64,000 nucleotides of DNA. It comes from Candidatus Altimarinota bacterium (GTDB lineage Bacteria; Patescibacteriota; Gracilibacteria; BD1-5; UBA2023). A program made the position numbers and the translations under genes. Under the pieces are notes generated by a model. That model ran no database searches. It was not told the origin of the DNA and worked only from the letters and a program-made list of their open reading frames with translations. The stretch spans positions 1-64,000 of the forward strand of contig JACMPW010000004.1 in assembly GCA_014377305.1 (NCBI GenBank). Reading direction: 5' to 3'. Below, piece by piece: positions 52,086-62,659 of the stretch (its first letter is position 1; each line of letters opens with the position of its first letter).

Positions 52086-55064
52086 TTATAGAACTATTGA
52101 GGGATCTGGTTGAGTCTGATTAGCAACTGATTCTTCTTCGCGAACGATACCCATACGGGCCTCCAGTTCCATATCCACATATTCTTTCTTACGGCCATAC
52201 ATTTTTCGGGAATACTCTTTGATGATCTTGGATACTTCAGCGTTCTTATAGGTATTGTCCCAGAGCGTTTTCATATCAAAGGGTCGAGTGGTTGCATTGT
52301 CGATATTGAGCTTGCAGTAGGTAGTGAAGTTCGCAATACCGATGATATCCTGTTGTGAGAGGAGTGGGGCATATTCCTTTTCCAGGTATTCTGCATCATC
52401 AGCTCCCACCTTGAACGACATAATTGTTCCCACATTTCCGAACACCGCATCCTTGATAGATGGTTTATCTCCTTTTTTAGCCCCATTACCACCGATCTGA
52501 GCGATGAACTGGTGGGCCATGATGAGGGCGAGTCGATACTTGCGAGCCTCCGAAAGGATCTCACCAAATGTATCGGTTGCAAAATTCTGGAACTCATCTA
52601 CATAGAGATAGAAGTCCTTGCGGAGTTCTTCCGGCATATCTGCTCGACTCATCGCTGCCATATTGATCTTGGAGACCATTATGAGACCAAGGAGCTGCGC
52701 ATTGAGATCTCCTATTTTTCCTTTTGAAAGATTCACCATGAGCACCTTTTGATCGTCCATGACCTTACGGAGATTGAATGCTGATTTCGTCTGACCGATG
52801 ATGTTTCGCATAGTCGTATTCGTGATAAACGGACCAAATTTTGCTGAAAAAAACGGTATCATCTCTTGTTTCTCACGATCTCCTGTTTGGGCATATTCAT
52901 GTTCCCAGAAAGCCTTTACCATAACATTTTTGATTTTCGATACTTTGTATTTCATAAATGCTTCATCCACAAAGAGTCGTGGCACATCAATAAGAGTACC
53001 ACCATCCTCAGCGTCATCCATGAGAGTGAGACACCCATTACGAAAATAATGCTGAATACGAGGGCCAAATATCTCATCTCCATACATCTTGATGAATATA
53101 GAGGTAGCATCAAGTGCAGCTCGATCTTTCTCTATCGCCTGGAGAGCAGGTTCTGTAGCAATCAGATCGAGCATATTGAGTCCGAGTGGTCGCTCATAGT
53201 CTGACGGATCAAATATGATCATATCTTGAGCTCGCTCTTTTGGTGTAAATGCGAGAACATCCTCCACGAGATCTCCATGCGGATCGATCACACAGAGTCC
53301 ATTGCCATTCCAGAGATCCTGACGAGCCAGATATCCGATGAGGACTGATTTTCACCCTCCTGATTTACCGATGATATAGTGATGTCTGCCTCGATCCTTG
53401 CGATCAAAATATATCGGTGTCTTCATATTACGGTATTCGTTCCAGCCCATCAGCACCGCCTCCTTGTAGAGGGGAAATCCTCCGAGAGTTCGCTGAGAAT
53501 CAATCTGTACAGGAGTCTTACCTGCATCTATCGGCTTACCCGTATCAGCTCCTTCTGAAAACACGGAAACTGGCATACCACCGACGAGTTGGAGATTTTT
53601 GCTCGAGTCACGCCATAGATTTTTATTCTTATCTACCTTGAGTAGTGAGCCATCAGTTGTAAAAATAGAGCCCGACGCATCCCGCTTATAGTCTTTGAGG
53701 ATAAGGGGAATCTTTGGGAACTTCAGATTCTGAGGGATAGAGAGCATCTTGTAGTCAAGCCAGGCGATGATCGGTGACTTGTTGTACTTGATATCAGGAA
53801 AATGGAATATAGTAGACATCTCATCCGATGAGAACCGAGATACCTTCTGAAAAATACCGATTAGTCGATATGAAAATGCAAAATACCGAAGTGGCGTAAA
53901 CAGAATACGTAACATATCCTCGATCATTTGTGGATTGTCGAGTTGATTATTGTACTCATCAGTGAATATCGAAGTCGCAGCCACGAGAGACTGGAGGCCC
54001 TGGTGAGCTGATTCACGAGTATCAGAGGATACGAGGATACGGATCGACGCCTCGAATCCTGGTTGTCCTGCAGATTCTCCCACCATCTTCTGTGATTCTG
54101 TTTCTGCCTGGTTAAATATCTTGTATGAGTCTCCACTGCTGGCGCCTGGAGCATTGGATGCTGTCTCCTCATTTGATATAAAACGCGAAAAAAACCAAGA
54201 TATTGGTAGCAATATAAAATTGAGTCCTGATATAAGAAGTCCTCATTTAAGTCATTTTTTGTATTCTCATTTAGCCACCATTCCTGCAGCCTTCTTGGCT
54301 TTGCGATTCCAACTATGTCAGAGTGGTTTCATTACTATCTGTATAGCTGCAACATCAGTTTTTTTGAGTGAGCCGAAGTTGTTGGTAAAAGACGAAAGTG
54401 GATCATCCTCGAAGTATTTATAGGTCTTGAGTGGATAGATATCATCATTTCGTTTACTGATAGACGCTGCCTCGAGTGCATATCCAAATGGTTTGATTTC
54501 TGGAAGATCCTCTCGTGCTACCAGCTTTACCTCGGCATCTGGATAGTTGGAGGTGACCTGCTGCGTGATCAGAGTCATATGCTCCTGATAGGCTGCCAAG
54601 TAAAAATGTACCTGACCACTTGAGTATATCATCTCGAGTGATATCTTCGCATGGCAGAATATGAAGTTGAGGATAGTATTCCAGGCACTGATAGTAGAGA
54701 TCTTGTGTACACTCTTGTAGAAGAGAGTCATTATACCAATCTTTTCTTTGAAGTCTTTTTTGGTATCTTGTTCCTTATCGAGCTTGGAATCAGCTCGTGG
54801 GAGAGTCACCTTCATATATCGCATCCTTGGTGTCATTATGACCTCATAGGTGAGTCGCATGAGACGAATACAGATCCAAAATATGATGATAGCAACTATG
54901 ATATTGATCATATTATCAGTGAACCAAACAATACCATCCCAAATCCCAGACCAGGTACTCACCGTGACTTGTTCCGAGTGCGTAGCTGTCCTGACACTAA
55001 TAGCAAGAACAGAGTTATATGATGTGAGCAATATCACGAAGATAGCAGGCAGGAGTCGATTCAT
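52086..55064 (-). CDS. VirD4/TraG-like coupling ATPase with long membrane N-terminus, 992 aa
   Basis: A single frame. Signal/anchor (LLPAIFVILLTSYNSVLA), a second helix (NMINIIVAIIIFWICIRLMR), a soluble region, a hydrophobic hairpin near residue 275-300 (LLISGLNFILLPISWFFSRF), then the ATPase: Walker A IIGKSGGGKSVLIGYL at about 566-575 (Gly571 from TGA), CVIDPHGDLVEDVLAFTPKE, VNLSKGKIGDLNAQLLGLIM, Walker B LYVDEFQNFATDTFGEILSE. Clearly paralogous to 22031-24520 over the ATPase domain. First gene of the nine-gene operon. Confidence 0.85.
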
Positions 55065-55233
55065 TCTTTCATAATACCATATACAAGCTTTTTCACAAAA
55101 TAAAACAGAACTTTTTGCTTTACAATAGAGCGAAATCGTGCAAAAAAGATGATATAAAAGTATATCAAATATAAAAGTCTATTTTTTCGGATATGTGATA
55201 CTTGCATTTCGATGTCGGATATCTACAATACCC

Positions 55234-55261
55234 TTGTCTACAATACCCTCAAAGCTATAAT
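55234..55261 (+). promoter_or_regulatory. Promoter of comM-tsaB
   Basis: TTGTCT, 16-bp spacer, TATAAT, eight bases before the comM ATG. A 15-base direct repeat (TCTACAATACCCT) lies around the -35 at 55222-55249. Confidence 0.55.
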
Positions 55262-55269
55262 ACAATACT

Positions 55270-56784
55270 ATGCAAAAACTCTTCTCCTCATCGATCTATG
55301 GTATATCTGGTCATCTCGTAGAGGTCGAGGTGGATGTCATCACGGGCATGGGACAGTTCACGGTTGTCGGACTCGGAGATGCAGCGATACAGGAGAGTCG
55401 AGAGCGAGTACGGAGTGCTGTGAAGAACTCTGGTTATGCATTCCCAGGCGGAGCTCGCATCACGGTGAACCTCGCACCAGCTGATCTCAGGAAAAAGTGA
55501 CCCGTCTACGACCTCCCAATTGCCCTATGAATTCTTGGGAAGGATATAGATTTTCGGACAGATATAGTATCATCATCGCTCTTTCTATGAGAACTCGCCC
55601 TCGATGGACTCGTGAGACCGATCCAGTGAGCCCTCCCTGCTACGATCCTCGCGAGAGAACTCGGAATGAAACGGATATTCATCCCCGTAGAGAACGCCCT
55701 CGAAGCATCCGTCATCCCAGATATCGATGTGATCAGGATCGCGAGCCTCTCGGATGTAGTAGATATCCTCACAGGAGATAGTCCTATCCCAGCTGGAGCT
55801 ATCAGACCAGAGCCCATAGCGAGTGAGCTGCGAGTCTACTCTCCTGACTTCTCCGATATCATCGGCCAGGAACATGCGAAGCGAGCCCTCCTCATCGCCG
55901 CCGCATGAGGACACAATATCCTCATGCAGTGACCACCAGGATCAGGCAAGACGATGCTCGCCAAGGCTATGGCAGGCATCCTCCCCGAAATGGAACTCGA
56001 AGAGCAAATCGAACTATCCAAGATATACTCTGTAGCTGGACTCCTAACTCGAGACCTCCCGCTCATTATAGATCGTCCGTTCCGAGTGATACACCATACA
56101 GCGAGTGAGGCATCGATCATTGGTGGTGGACGAGATGCGAGACCGGGCGAGATATCACTCGCACACAAGGGGGTATTATTCTTGGATGAGTTCCTTGAGT
56201 TCTCGAAATCAATCCTCGAAACGCTGAGACAACCTCTCGAAGATGGTGAGATCACGATCAATCGTGTCAACCAATCGTGTCGATATCCTGCCCGATTTGC
56301 ACTCGTTGGAGCTATGAATCCCTGTCCCTGTGGCTATATGGGAGATCCTGAGAAGCCTTGTATCTGTTCGCCAATAGCGATCGACAAGTACCGATCTCGT
56401 CTCTCAGGGCCGATCCTCGATCGTGTCGATATATTCATACAGGTACCTCGGGTCAAGACCGGAGAACTCGGGGAAAAACGATCTGGACAGACCAGTCGAG
56501 AACTCAAGGATACCGTCATGCGAGCCAAAGAAATGCAACATACCAGATTCGCAGGCAAAAAAATACACTCCAATGCCGAGATGTCGAATGTCGAGATCGA
56601 GGCACTCGCGGGTATCAGTGAAGATGCGAACCGTATCGCCATATCATCGACAGAAAAACTAAAACTCTCAACTCGTGTCTACTATAGAATACTCCGTGTT
56701 GCTCGGACTATAGCAGACATTGATAGCTCGCCATTTGTCGAGGTTCGCCATATTCTCGAAGCACTTTCTTATCGTGGTAGCTAA
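55270..56784 (+). CDS. comM: ComM/YifB-family Mg-chelatase-like AAA+ ATPase
   Basis: 504 residues. LonC-like N-terminus ([40 protein letters not shown]), Walker [21 protein letters not shown] (first Gly from TGA), [20 protein letters not shown], Walker [21 protein letters not shown], and CYS-rich [19 protein letters not shown]. ComM is a hexameric helicase that drives branch migration during natural transformation. It is co-oriented with tsaB, one base apart. Confidence 0.95.
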
Positions 56785-56785
56785 T

Positions 56786-57337
56786 ATGAATACTACTCTC
56801 TACATCAATCCCCTCACTCCTGATATCCATTTCCTGATTTTCCAGTGAAAACAGACGATCATGAGAACTCTCGTGAAAGATCTCGACACAGCGTCGACAT
56901 TCCCGAAGATGCTCGTCGCTATTGTCGATGAATATAAGATCACAGATATCTATTGTGTTACTGGGCCTGGACCATTTACACTCATGCGTGTCGTGACATT
57001 GGCGATCAATGCAATTGCCTATACACGAGATATCACGGTGCGGTCGTGTCATTTTTTTGATCTCATCATGAGTGGCAATCAGCCAATCATCGAGGCCAAT
57101 CCACGAGAGTATCTCATCAGACAAGGTGGCGAAGTGGTGAGTACGACGAAGTGAGATCTCCCATGGGGAGTATATGAAGGTATATTCGCGGGTATCGGCT
57201 CGACAGTAGGAGAAAAATCAATACAATATATGGACAATCAGGAACATATCACTCAAGTATTTGAAAATAAAAATCCTGAAACTCGTATCTCACCCATCTA
57301 CTTCAAACCACCTCATATCACATGCCCAAAATCATAA
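56786..57337 (+). CDS. tsaB: TsaB-like tRNA t6A modification protein
   Basis: 183 residues. The conserved TGPGPFTLMRVVTLAINAIA matches the 'GPGSFTGLRiG...akgLa' block of TsaB/YeaZ, and the end ISPIYFKPPHIT matches 'PlYlr.p..t'. TsaB scaffolds TsaD for threonylcarbamoyl-A37 formation. The N-terminal actin-like half is divergent (LYINPLTPDIHFLIFQGKQT), lacking the usual DTS. Two TGA codons. Confidence 0.8.
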
Positions 57338-57867
57338 ATATGACATCTCAGATCCGTCCAGGAGAGCATGTCATCATGATGCTCCATCGTCATTGGATCG
57401 TATTTGCATTCAAGATTGGATATATCCTCGGGCTCATTATCACAACTCTAGTGATATGGTTTATGAAGTCCAAGCTCATATTCATCTTCGGAACTGCGAT
57501 ATTCTGGGGTGGCCTGAGTATTTATTGGATGCTGTTTCTCACATTCATCCTGCTCTCATGGATCAATGATGAGCTCGATCTCTTTATCATCACGGATCAG
57601 CGGATCATCGGGATAGATCAGGTATCATCTCTCTCTCGTCGTGTCACCGAGTGTGGACTCGATAGGGTGCAAGAGGTCAATGCTGAGATCACCGGCATCC
57701 TCCAGACTGTTCTCGGCTATGGCCATGTTCATATACATACCGCGAGTGAGCACTCCGATATGATCGTCGGATATGCTCCCAATCCAGTAGAAAATGGAAA
57801 TAGGATCAACTCTATCATCAGTGAATACCGAGCTCATCATCCAGCCAACAGAGCACCAATCATATAA
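57322..57867 (+). CDS. Membrane protein with bacterial PH domain (PH_2/YdbS type)
   Basis: 181 residues. Two membrane helices (VFAFKIGYILGLIITTLVIW; IFIFGTAIFWGGLSIYWMLF), then DELDLFIITDQRIIGIDQVS, SLSRRVTECGLDRVQEVNAE and GYGHVHIHTASEHSDMIVGY, typical of the PH_2 domain ('vT.rRii...g...r....ipl..I..V'). Function unknown. Overlaps the tsaB end by 16 bases; an alternative start (ATG 57340) avoids the overlap. No TGA. Confidence 0.8.
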   Translation: MPKIINMTSQIRPGEHVIMMLHRHWIVFAFKIGYILGLIITTLVIWFMKSKLIFIFGTAIFWGGLSIYWMLFLTFILLSWINDELDLFIITDQRIIGIDQVSSLSRRVTECGLDRVQEVNAEITGILQTVLGYGHVHIHTASEHSDMIVGYAPNPVENGNRINSIISEYRAHHPANRAPII

Positions 57868-57874
57868 AAAAAAC

Positions 57875-57901
57875 TTGTATTTTTACATCTTTTCATATAA
57901 T
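57875..57901 (+). promoter_or_regulatory. Promoter of trxB
   Basis: TTGTAT, 15-bp spacer, TATAAT; the -10 abuts the operator box. Confidence 0.7.
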
Positions 57902-57917
57902 GAGATTTATTCTCATT
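57899..57917. promoter_or_regulatory. Fur/PerR-type operator overlapping the trxB start site
   Basis: TGAGATT-T-ATTCTCA (57901-57915) in a longer repeat AATGAGA/TCTCATT; 14 of 15 positions equal the ahpC box. Its place just after the -10 suits a repressor. Confidence 0.65.
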
Positions 57918-57937
57918 ATTTTTTAAAATCAATTCCC

Positions 57938-58861
57938 ATGTCCCAAATATTCGATACGATCATCATCGGTGCCTGATCTGCATGACTCCCCGCTGGGATG
58001 TATGCGAGTCGGTACAAGCTCTCGAACATCATCATCGGTGAGATGCCTGGTGGAGCACTCGCCACCAGTCACTGTGTCGAGAACTGGCCAGGAGTACTAT
58101 CTGCTACAGGGGGCGAGATCATGGACGATTTCCGCAAACATGCAGAGGCAGCTGGATCGACAGTACTCCAGGAGCGTGTCGAAATAGTAGCGAAAGATGG
58201 CGAATATAGCTACATAGTCACGACGAGTATGGGTAAGGTGTACCAATCTAGAACAGTGATACTCGCAACAGGGAATAAGTACAAAAAACTCTGAGTCCCT
58301 GGCGAAGCAGAACTCATCGGACAGGGGGTATCATATTGTGCGACTTGTGATGGCAACTTTTTCCAGAATCTAAAAGTAGCAGTCGTGGGTGGTGGTAATA
58401 CAGCAATCACCGAGGCGCTCTATCTCGCCGAGATCTGTAGTGAGGTACACATACTGATCCGCACAGATCGGATCAGGGCTGAGGACATCTGGGTCGACAA
58501 GGCAAAAAAACACTCAAATATAATATTCCACTACTTCACCGAGGTGGCCGAGATCCAATGAGGAATGATGGGAATGACTGGGATCCTCTGCAAGGATGGA
58601 TCAATACTCGCACTCGATGGGATATTCATCGCTGTAGGTAACGAGCCATATACTGGCCTAGTAGATCACCTCTCCCCTGAGAAAGACTCAGAGGGATGCC
58701 TCGTCGTCGACAAGCGACAAGAGACGAGTGTGAAATGACTCTATGCAGCAGGGGATGTCACGACGAACTCGAATAAGTTCCGACAGACGATCATGTCAGC
58801 AGCAGAGGGGTGTCTCGCTGCCAACTCAGTTCATGAGGATATATTGAGGATGGGGGAGTAG
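57938..58861 (+). CDS. trxB: Thioredoxin reductase
   Basis: 307 residues. FAD motif IIIGAGSAGLPAGMYASRYK (two of its Gly from TGA), redox pair Cys134-A-T-Cys137 in YCATCDGNF, NADPH motif VAVVGGGNTAITEALYLAEI, and GLYAAGDVTTNSNKFRQTI. Transfers electrons from NADPH to thioredoxin. The NADPH motif GGGNTA lacks the usual Ser ('GGGnSA'). Likely reductant source for AhpC, with which it shares an operator. Confidence 0.95.
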
Positions 58862-58874
58862 ATTTTACTATATC

Positions 58875-58907
58875 AAAAAGACCCTAGATTTACTGTAGTC
58901 TTTTTTT
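58875..58907 (+). terminator. Terminator of trxB
   Basis: AAAAAGAC-cCTA / TAG-TCTTTTTTT hairpin with T7. Confidence 0.7.
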
Positions 58908-59063
58908 ATTTCTCTCCTGCCAATTTCTTCGCATCCGCCTCTTGTTGTCTCTTGAGCTTGGCGATATCAGTCGATGGTGGGAGATTCTCAGGAATGATAC
59001 CGCTCTTCACGAGGAACTCTCGGACTCATTGATGACTTTTTACGCTCGCTCGTAAAAAGTCTT
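58906..59063 (-). pseudogene. C-terminal remnant of a DinD-like gene
   Basis: An open stretch of about 50 codons without start codon reads GVREFLVKSGIIPENLPPST, then DIAKLKRQQEADAKKLAGEK and TAA. This resembles the C-terminus of DNA-damage-inducible DinD proteins ('vR..i...G..pEnLP...dIkKle...k'). Upstream the frame is closed by TAA inside the uvrA terminator, so only the tail remains. Confidence 0.5.
59034..59061. repeat. Hairpin GACTTTTTACG/CGTAAAAAGTC
   Basis: Perfect 11-base inverted repeat with a six-base loop, seven bases from the uvrA terminator hairpin. Confidence 0.8.
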
Positions 59064-59101
59064 AAAAAAGACCATTTTGTTGACGTCAACAAAATGGTCT
59101 T
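59064..59101 (-). terminator. Terminator of uvrA
   Basis: Perfect 34-bp palindrome AAGACCATTTTGTTGAC/GTCAACAAAATGGTCTT followed by T-rich sequence on the minus strand. Confidence 0.85.
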
Positions 59102-59123
59102 AAGTCTATTTTGAGCCAACTCT

Positions 59124-61955
59124 CTACTTCCCTCTTTTCTCCATATATTTCCTGAGTGCCTTCGCGGTATAGCTATTCTCGACGGTGAGGATCTTGTCAC
59201 GAGGACCTGCGAATACCAGATTCCCTCACTTGTCGCCACCCTCTGGGCCAATGTCGATGATGGCGTCAGCATTGGCGATAATGTCGAGATTGTGCTCAAT
59301 GACAAGTACCGAATTCCCTTTCTCTACAAGTCTGTCGAGGATATCGAGGAGCTTCTGCACATCAGAGAAGTGGAGTCCCGTGGTTGGCTCATCGAGGATA
59401 TAGAGAGTACGACCTGTCGATCTCTTGGCGAGGTCGAACGCGAGCTTGATACGCTGAGACTCTCCACCTGAGAGCGTCGGTGCGGATTGCCCGAGAGTGA
59501 TATAGCCGAGACCGACATCGATGAGGACATCGAGAACACGCTTGATCCGTGGGAAGCTGACAAAAAAACTACTCGCATCTTCGATCGTCATATCGAGCAC
59601 TTCGGAGATATTTTTTCACTTGAACTGTACCTGGAGAGTCTCATTGTTGTATCTCGATCCACCGCACGACTCACACTCGACATAGACATCCGGGAGGAAG
59701 TGCATCTCGATTTTCTTCGTTCCGCTCCCCTCACAGATCTCACAGCGACCACCCTTGGTGTTGAACGAGAAACGTCCAGGGCCAAATCCTCGCTTCTGAG
59801 CATCGAGAGATGCGGCGAATACTTCACGCACATGAGTGAAGAGTCCCGTATAGGTGGCAATATTAGAATGTGGGGTTTTGCCAATAGGGGACTGATCGAT
59901 GATGATCGTCTTATCGATGTTCGCTACACCTTCAACACGGTCATGGCGACCAATCTGGCGACTACTCGGATAGAAGTGGTTCATCAGGTAGTTCGATAGG
60001 ATATCGATGATGAGTGATGACTTGCCTGATCCCGAGACACCAGTGACGACCGTCATACATTCGAGTGGGATTCGGACATTGATATTTTTGAGATTATTCT
60101 CGACTGCTCCATATATCTCGATGAATTTTTTTGGTGATTTTATCACTGGATTGCGTCTCGTGACATTTTTGCGGAGCGAGAGGTAGTCTGCGGTCTGTGT
60201 ATCTGATTTGAGGAGGTCTTCATATTTCCCAGAGAAGAGTACCTCGCCACCATGAACTCCAGCACCCGGCCCGATGTCGATGATATGATCACTCTCTCTC
60301 ATGATATCCTCATCATGCTCGACGACGACGACGGTATTACCGATGTTCGCCAGTCGTTTCAGATTGGCGATGAGCATATCATTGTCACGGGGATGGAGAC
60401 CGATCGAGGGCTCATCGAGGACATAGATGATCCCCTCAAGTCGTGTACCAATCTGTGTAGCCAGTCGTATTCGCTGAGACTCACCACCTGACAGAGTACC
60501 GGCCCGACGAGCAAGGGTCATATACTCGAGACCAACACCCGAGAGGAACTCAAGTCGCTCGACGATATTCTTGAGTATCGGCTTGGCGATATGTTCTTCT
60601 GACTTGGTCAGTGAGAGTGAGGAGAAAAACCCAAGCGAATCTTCGACACTCTTCATTGATAGTTCGCCAATATTCTTGTCAGAGATCCTGATACTGAGAT
60701 AGGGCTTCTGGAGTCTATATCCCTCACAAGATCGACAAATCTGCTCCGTGGCGAAATTGGCTATTCGTTTGAAGTAGGCATCATGCTGGCTATCTGCCTC
60801 ACTATGTCGACGCTCCAGATTGGGAATGAGTCCCTCGTATCTTGACTTGTGTATTTTGCCATCTTGATGCTTGCTAAGATAGGCGAGTTCAAAAGATCCA
60901 GCTACGCCATAGAGGATTTTTTGGCGATCTTTGGGCTTCATCAGTGACCATGAGGTATTCCTCGGGATATCTTCTTTGGTACAGACAGCCTCGAGGAGGA
61001 GTGTATAGAATGGGTGCTCTTGCCATGGGAGGAGAGCTCACTCTGCGATCGTGAGTTCGCTTTTGACAATATCAGCCTCGAGGAATGTCGTCGATGAGCC
61101 GAGTCCATGACAGCTCGTACAGGCACCACGATGGGAGTTGAATGAAAAATTCGAAATAGAGAGATTGTCGATCTGATAGTTACAGATAGGACAACTCGCA
61201 TGGAGAGAGAAGTGGTGATAGATATCTCAGTTGGATATAGATACTCGTCCACTTCACTTCTCAAGTGCGATACGGATGGAGTCAACGAGACGCGTGTCGA
61301 AGTTCTCATCTATTTTTTTGATGAGACGATCGACAACGACATATACTGTATCGTCTTCATCTACTGATATATCCAGTGGATCTGCTACGGAGTAGGTCGT
61401 CTCGCCAATCTGGAATCTGACAAATCCTATATCTGTGACTCGCTTCGCCAGTTGTTCGCCAGTCATATCTTCTCCGTCGAGGGTAAGAGGCATGAGGATA
61501 TGGAACCGATCTCCTTCGCCAAACTTCGACACATGTTCGACAATATTTTTGAGGCTATCTTTTTTGAGTGGTATCTCTTGATGATTGATACAATATGGCG
61601 TACCGATACTCGTGTAGAGGAGCCGATAGAAGTCATATATCTCAGTGATCGTTCCTACGGTGGATCGTGGATTGTTCGACACCGTCTTTTGATGGATGGC
61701 GATCGTAGGTGAGAGCCCCCTGATCTCACGGACATGAGTCGCCTCAGAGATATCTGATATGATCGTGCGAGCATAGGTCGAGAGTGACTCGAGATAGCGT
61801 CGCTGCCCCTCAGCATAGAGTGTATCGAATGCGAGTGATGACTTCCCAGAACCCGACACTCCCGTGATGACAGTGAGAGTATTTTTGGGGATAGAGACGG
61901 AGATATTTTTGAGATTGTGGGTTTCAGCTCCGATGATCTCGATAGTTTCTGACAT
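59124..61955 (-). CDS. uvrA: Excinuclease ABC subunit A
   Basis: 943 residues, normal. N-terminal ABC half with [20 protein letters not shown], first zinc site CPIC...CTSCHGLG, then [20 protein letters not shown] signature and Walker B. C-terminal half: [20 protein letters not shown], zinc module [20 protein letters not shown] with CESCGG, and [20 protein letters not shown]. Damage recognition in nucleotide excision repair. Few TGA codons. Third gene of pepA-comF-uvrA, 75 bases after comF. Confidence 0.97.
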
Positions 61956-62030
61956 GGGGAATAGGGGTGAGGATGCAATCCTCCTATTCTACTCAATAGA
62001 GATGAGAATACAATTATTTTTCTGAGAAAA

Positions 62031-62654
62031 TTACTGATTCGAAGCAATGAATACTCCATACACCTTTTCTACACCTGCCGATTTCAGTATTTTGGCACAG
62101 GAATTCGCCGTCGATCCTGTCGATATAATGTCATCGATAAGTATTACTGTTTTTGGGGGTAGTATTCCTGATCTCAGTACAAAAGCATGTTCTCTGTTTT
62201 TCATTCGTTTCATCTTCGACAACTTCGATTGTCTATGGGTCCAGTATGCTCGTATTGGTTTTATTTTGTGTATTCAGAGTCTGTAAGAGAGTCATGAAGT
62301 GAGGAGATCAATATGGTTGAATCCTCGTATCATATAGCGACTCCAGTGCATCGGGACACTCACGAGTGCGATATCATCATGGGACAAGAGATCATATTTT
62401 TCGACAATCCTCGCCAATAGATCGACATATTCTCACACATGTTGGCGATCTGATCGATATTTGTATGCCTCGATCGTATAGGATATATCAGAGTAGTTCG
62501 CTGCTATATAGACTCCATCGAGTGTTGAGTACACAAGTTCACCCCTATAGTGTTCAGTGAGATCTTGAGGATTGTATATATTCTTGGCTCTTTCGCCATA
62601 TGTCGACATCTCGAAGAATATATTCATGATTACATGCGAGATTTTTTGGATCAT
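62031..62654 (-). CDS. comF: ComF-like phosphoribosyltransferase-domain protein
   Basis: 207 residues. The PRPP-binding loop VILIDDIISTGSTANSCAKI is the diagnostic motif; IEAYKYRSDRQHVGEYVDLL and LVSVPMHWSRYMIRGFNHID match ComF. The N-terminal zinc finger of B. subtilis ComF is missing. ComF is needed for transformation in several species. Starts five bases after the aminopeptidase stop codon. Several TGA codons. Confidence 0.88.
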
Positions 62655-62659
62655 GTATG

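Noticed and set aside
55222-55249. 15-base direct repeat TCTACAATACCCT before comM as an iteron
   Set aside because: Only two copies, overlapping a promoter; too little to support a binding-site array or origin.
58988-59305. A 105-codon minus-strand frame overlapping the uvrA end
   Set aside because: It runs out of frame through the uvrA 3' end and two terminator hairpins; the in-frame uvrA product and the DinD-like tail explain the region better.
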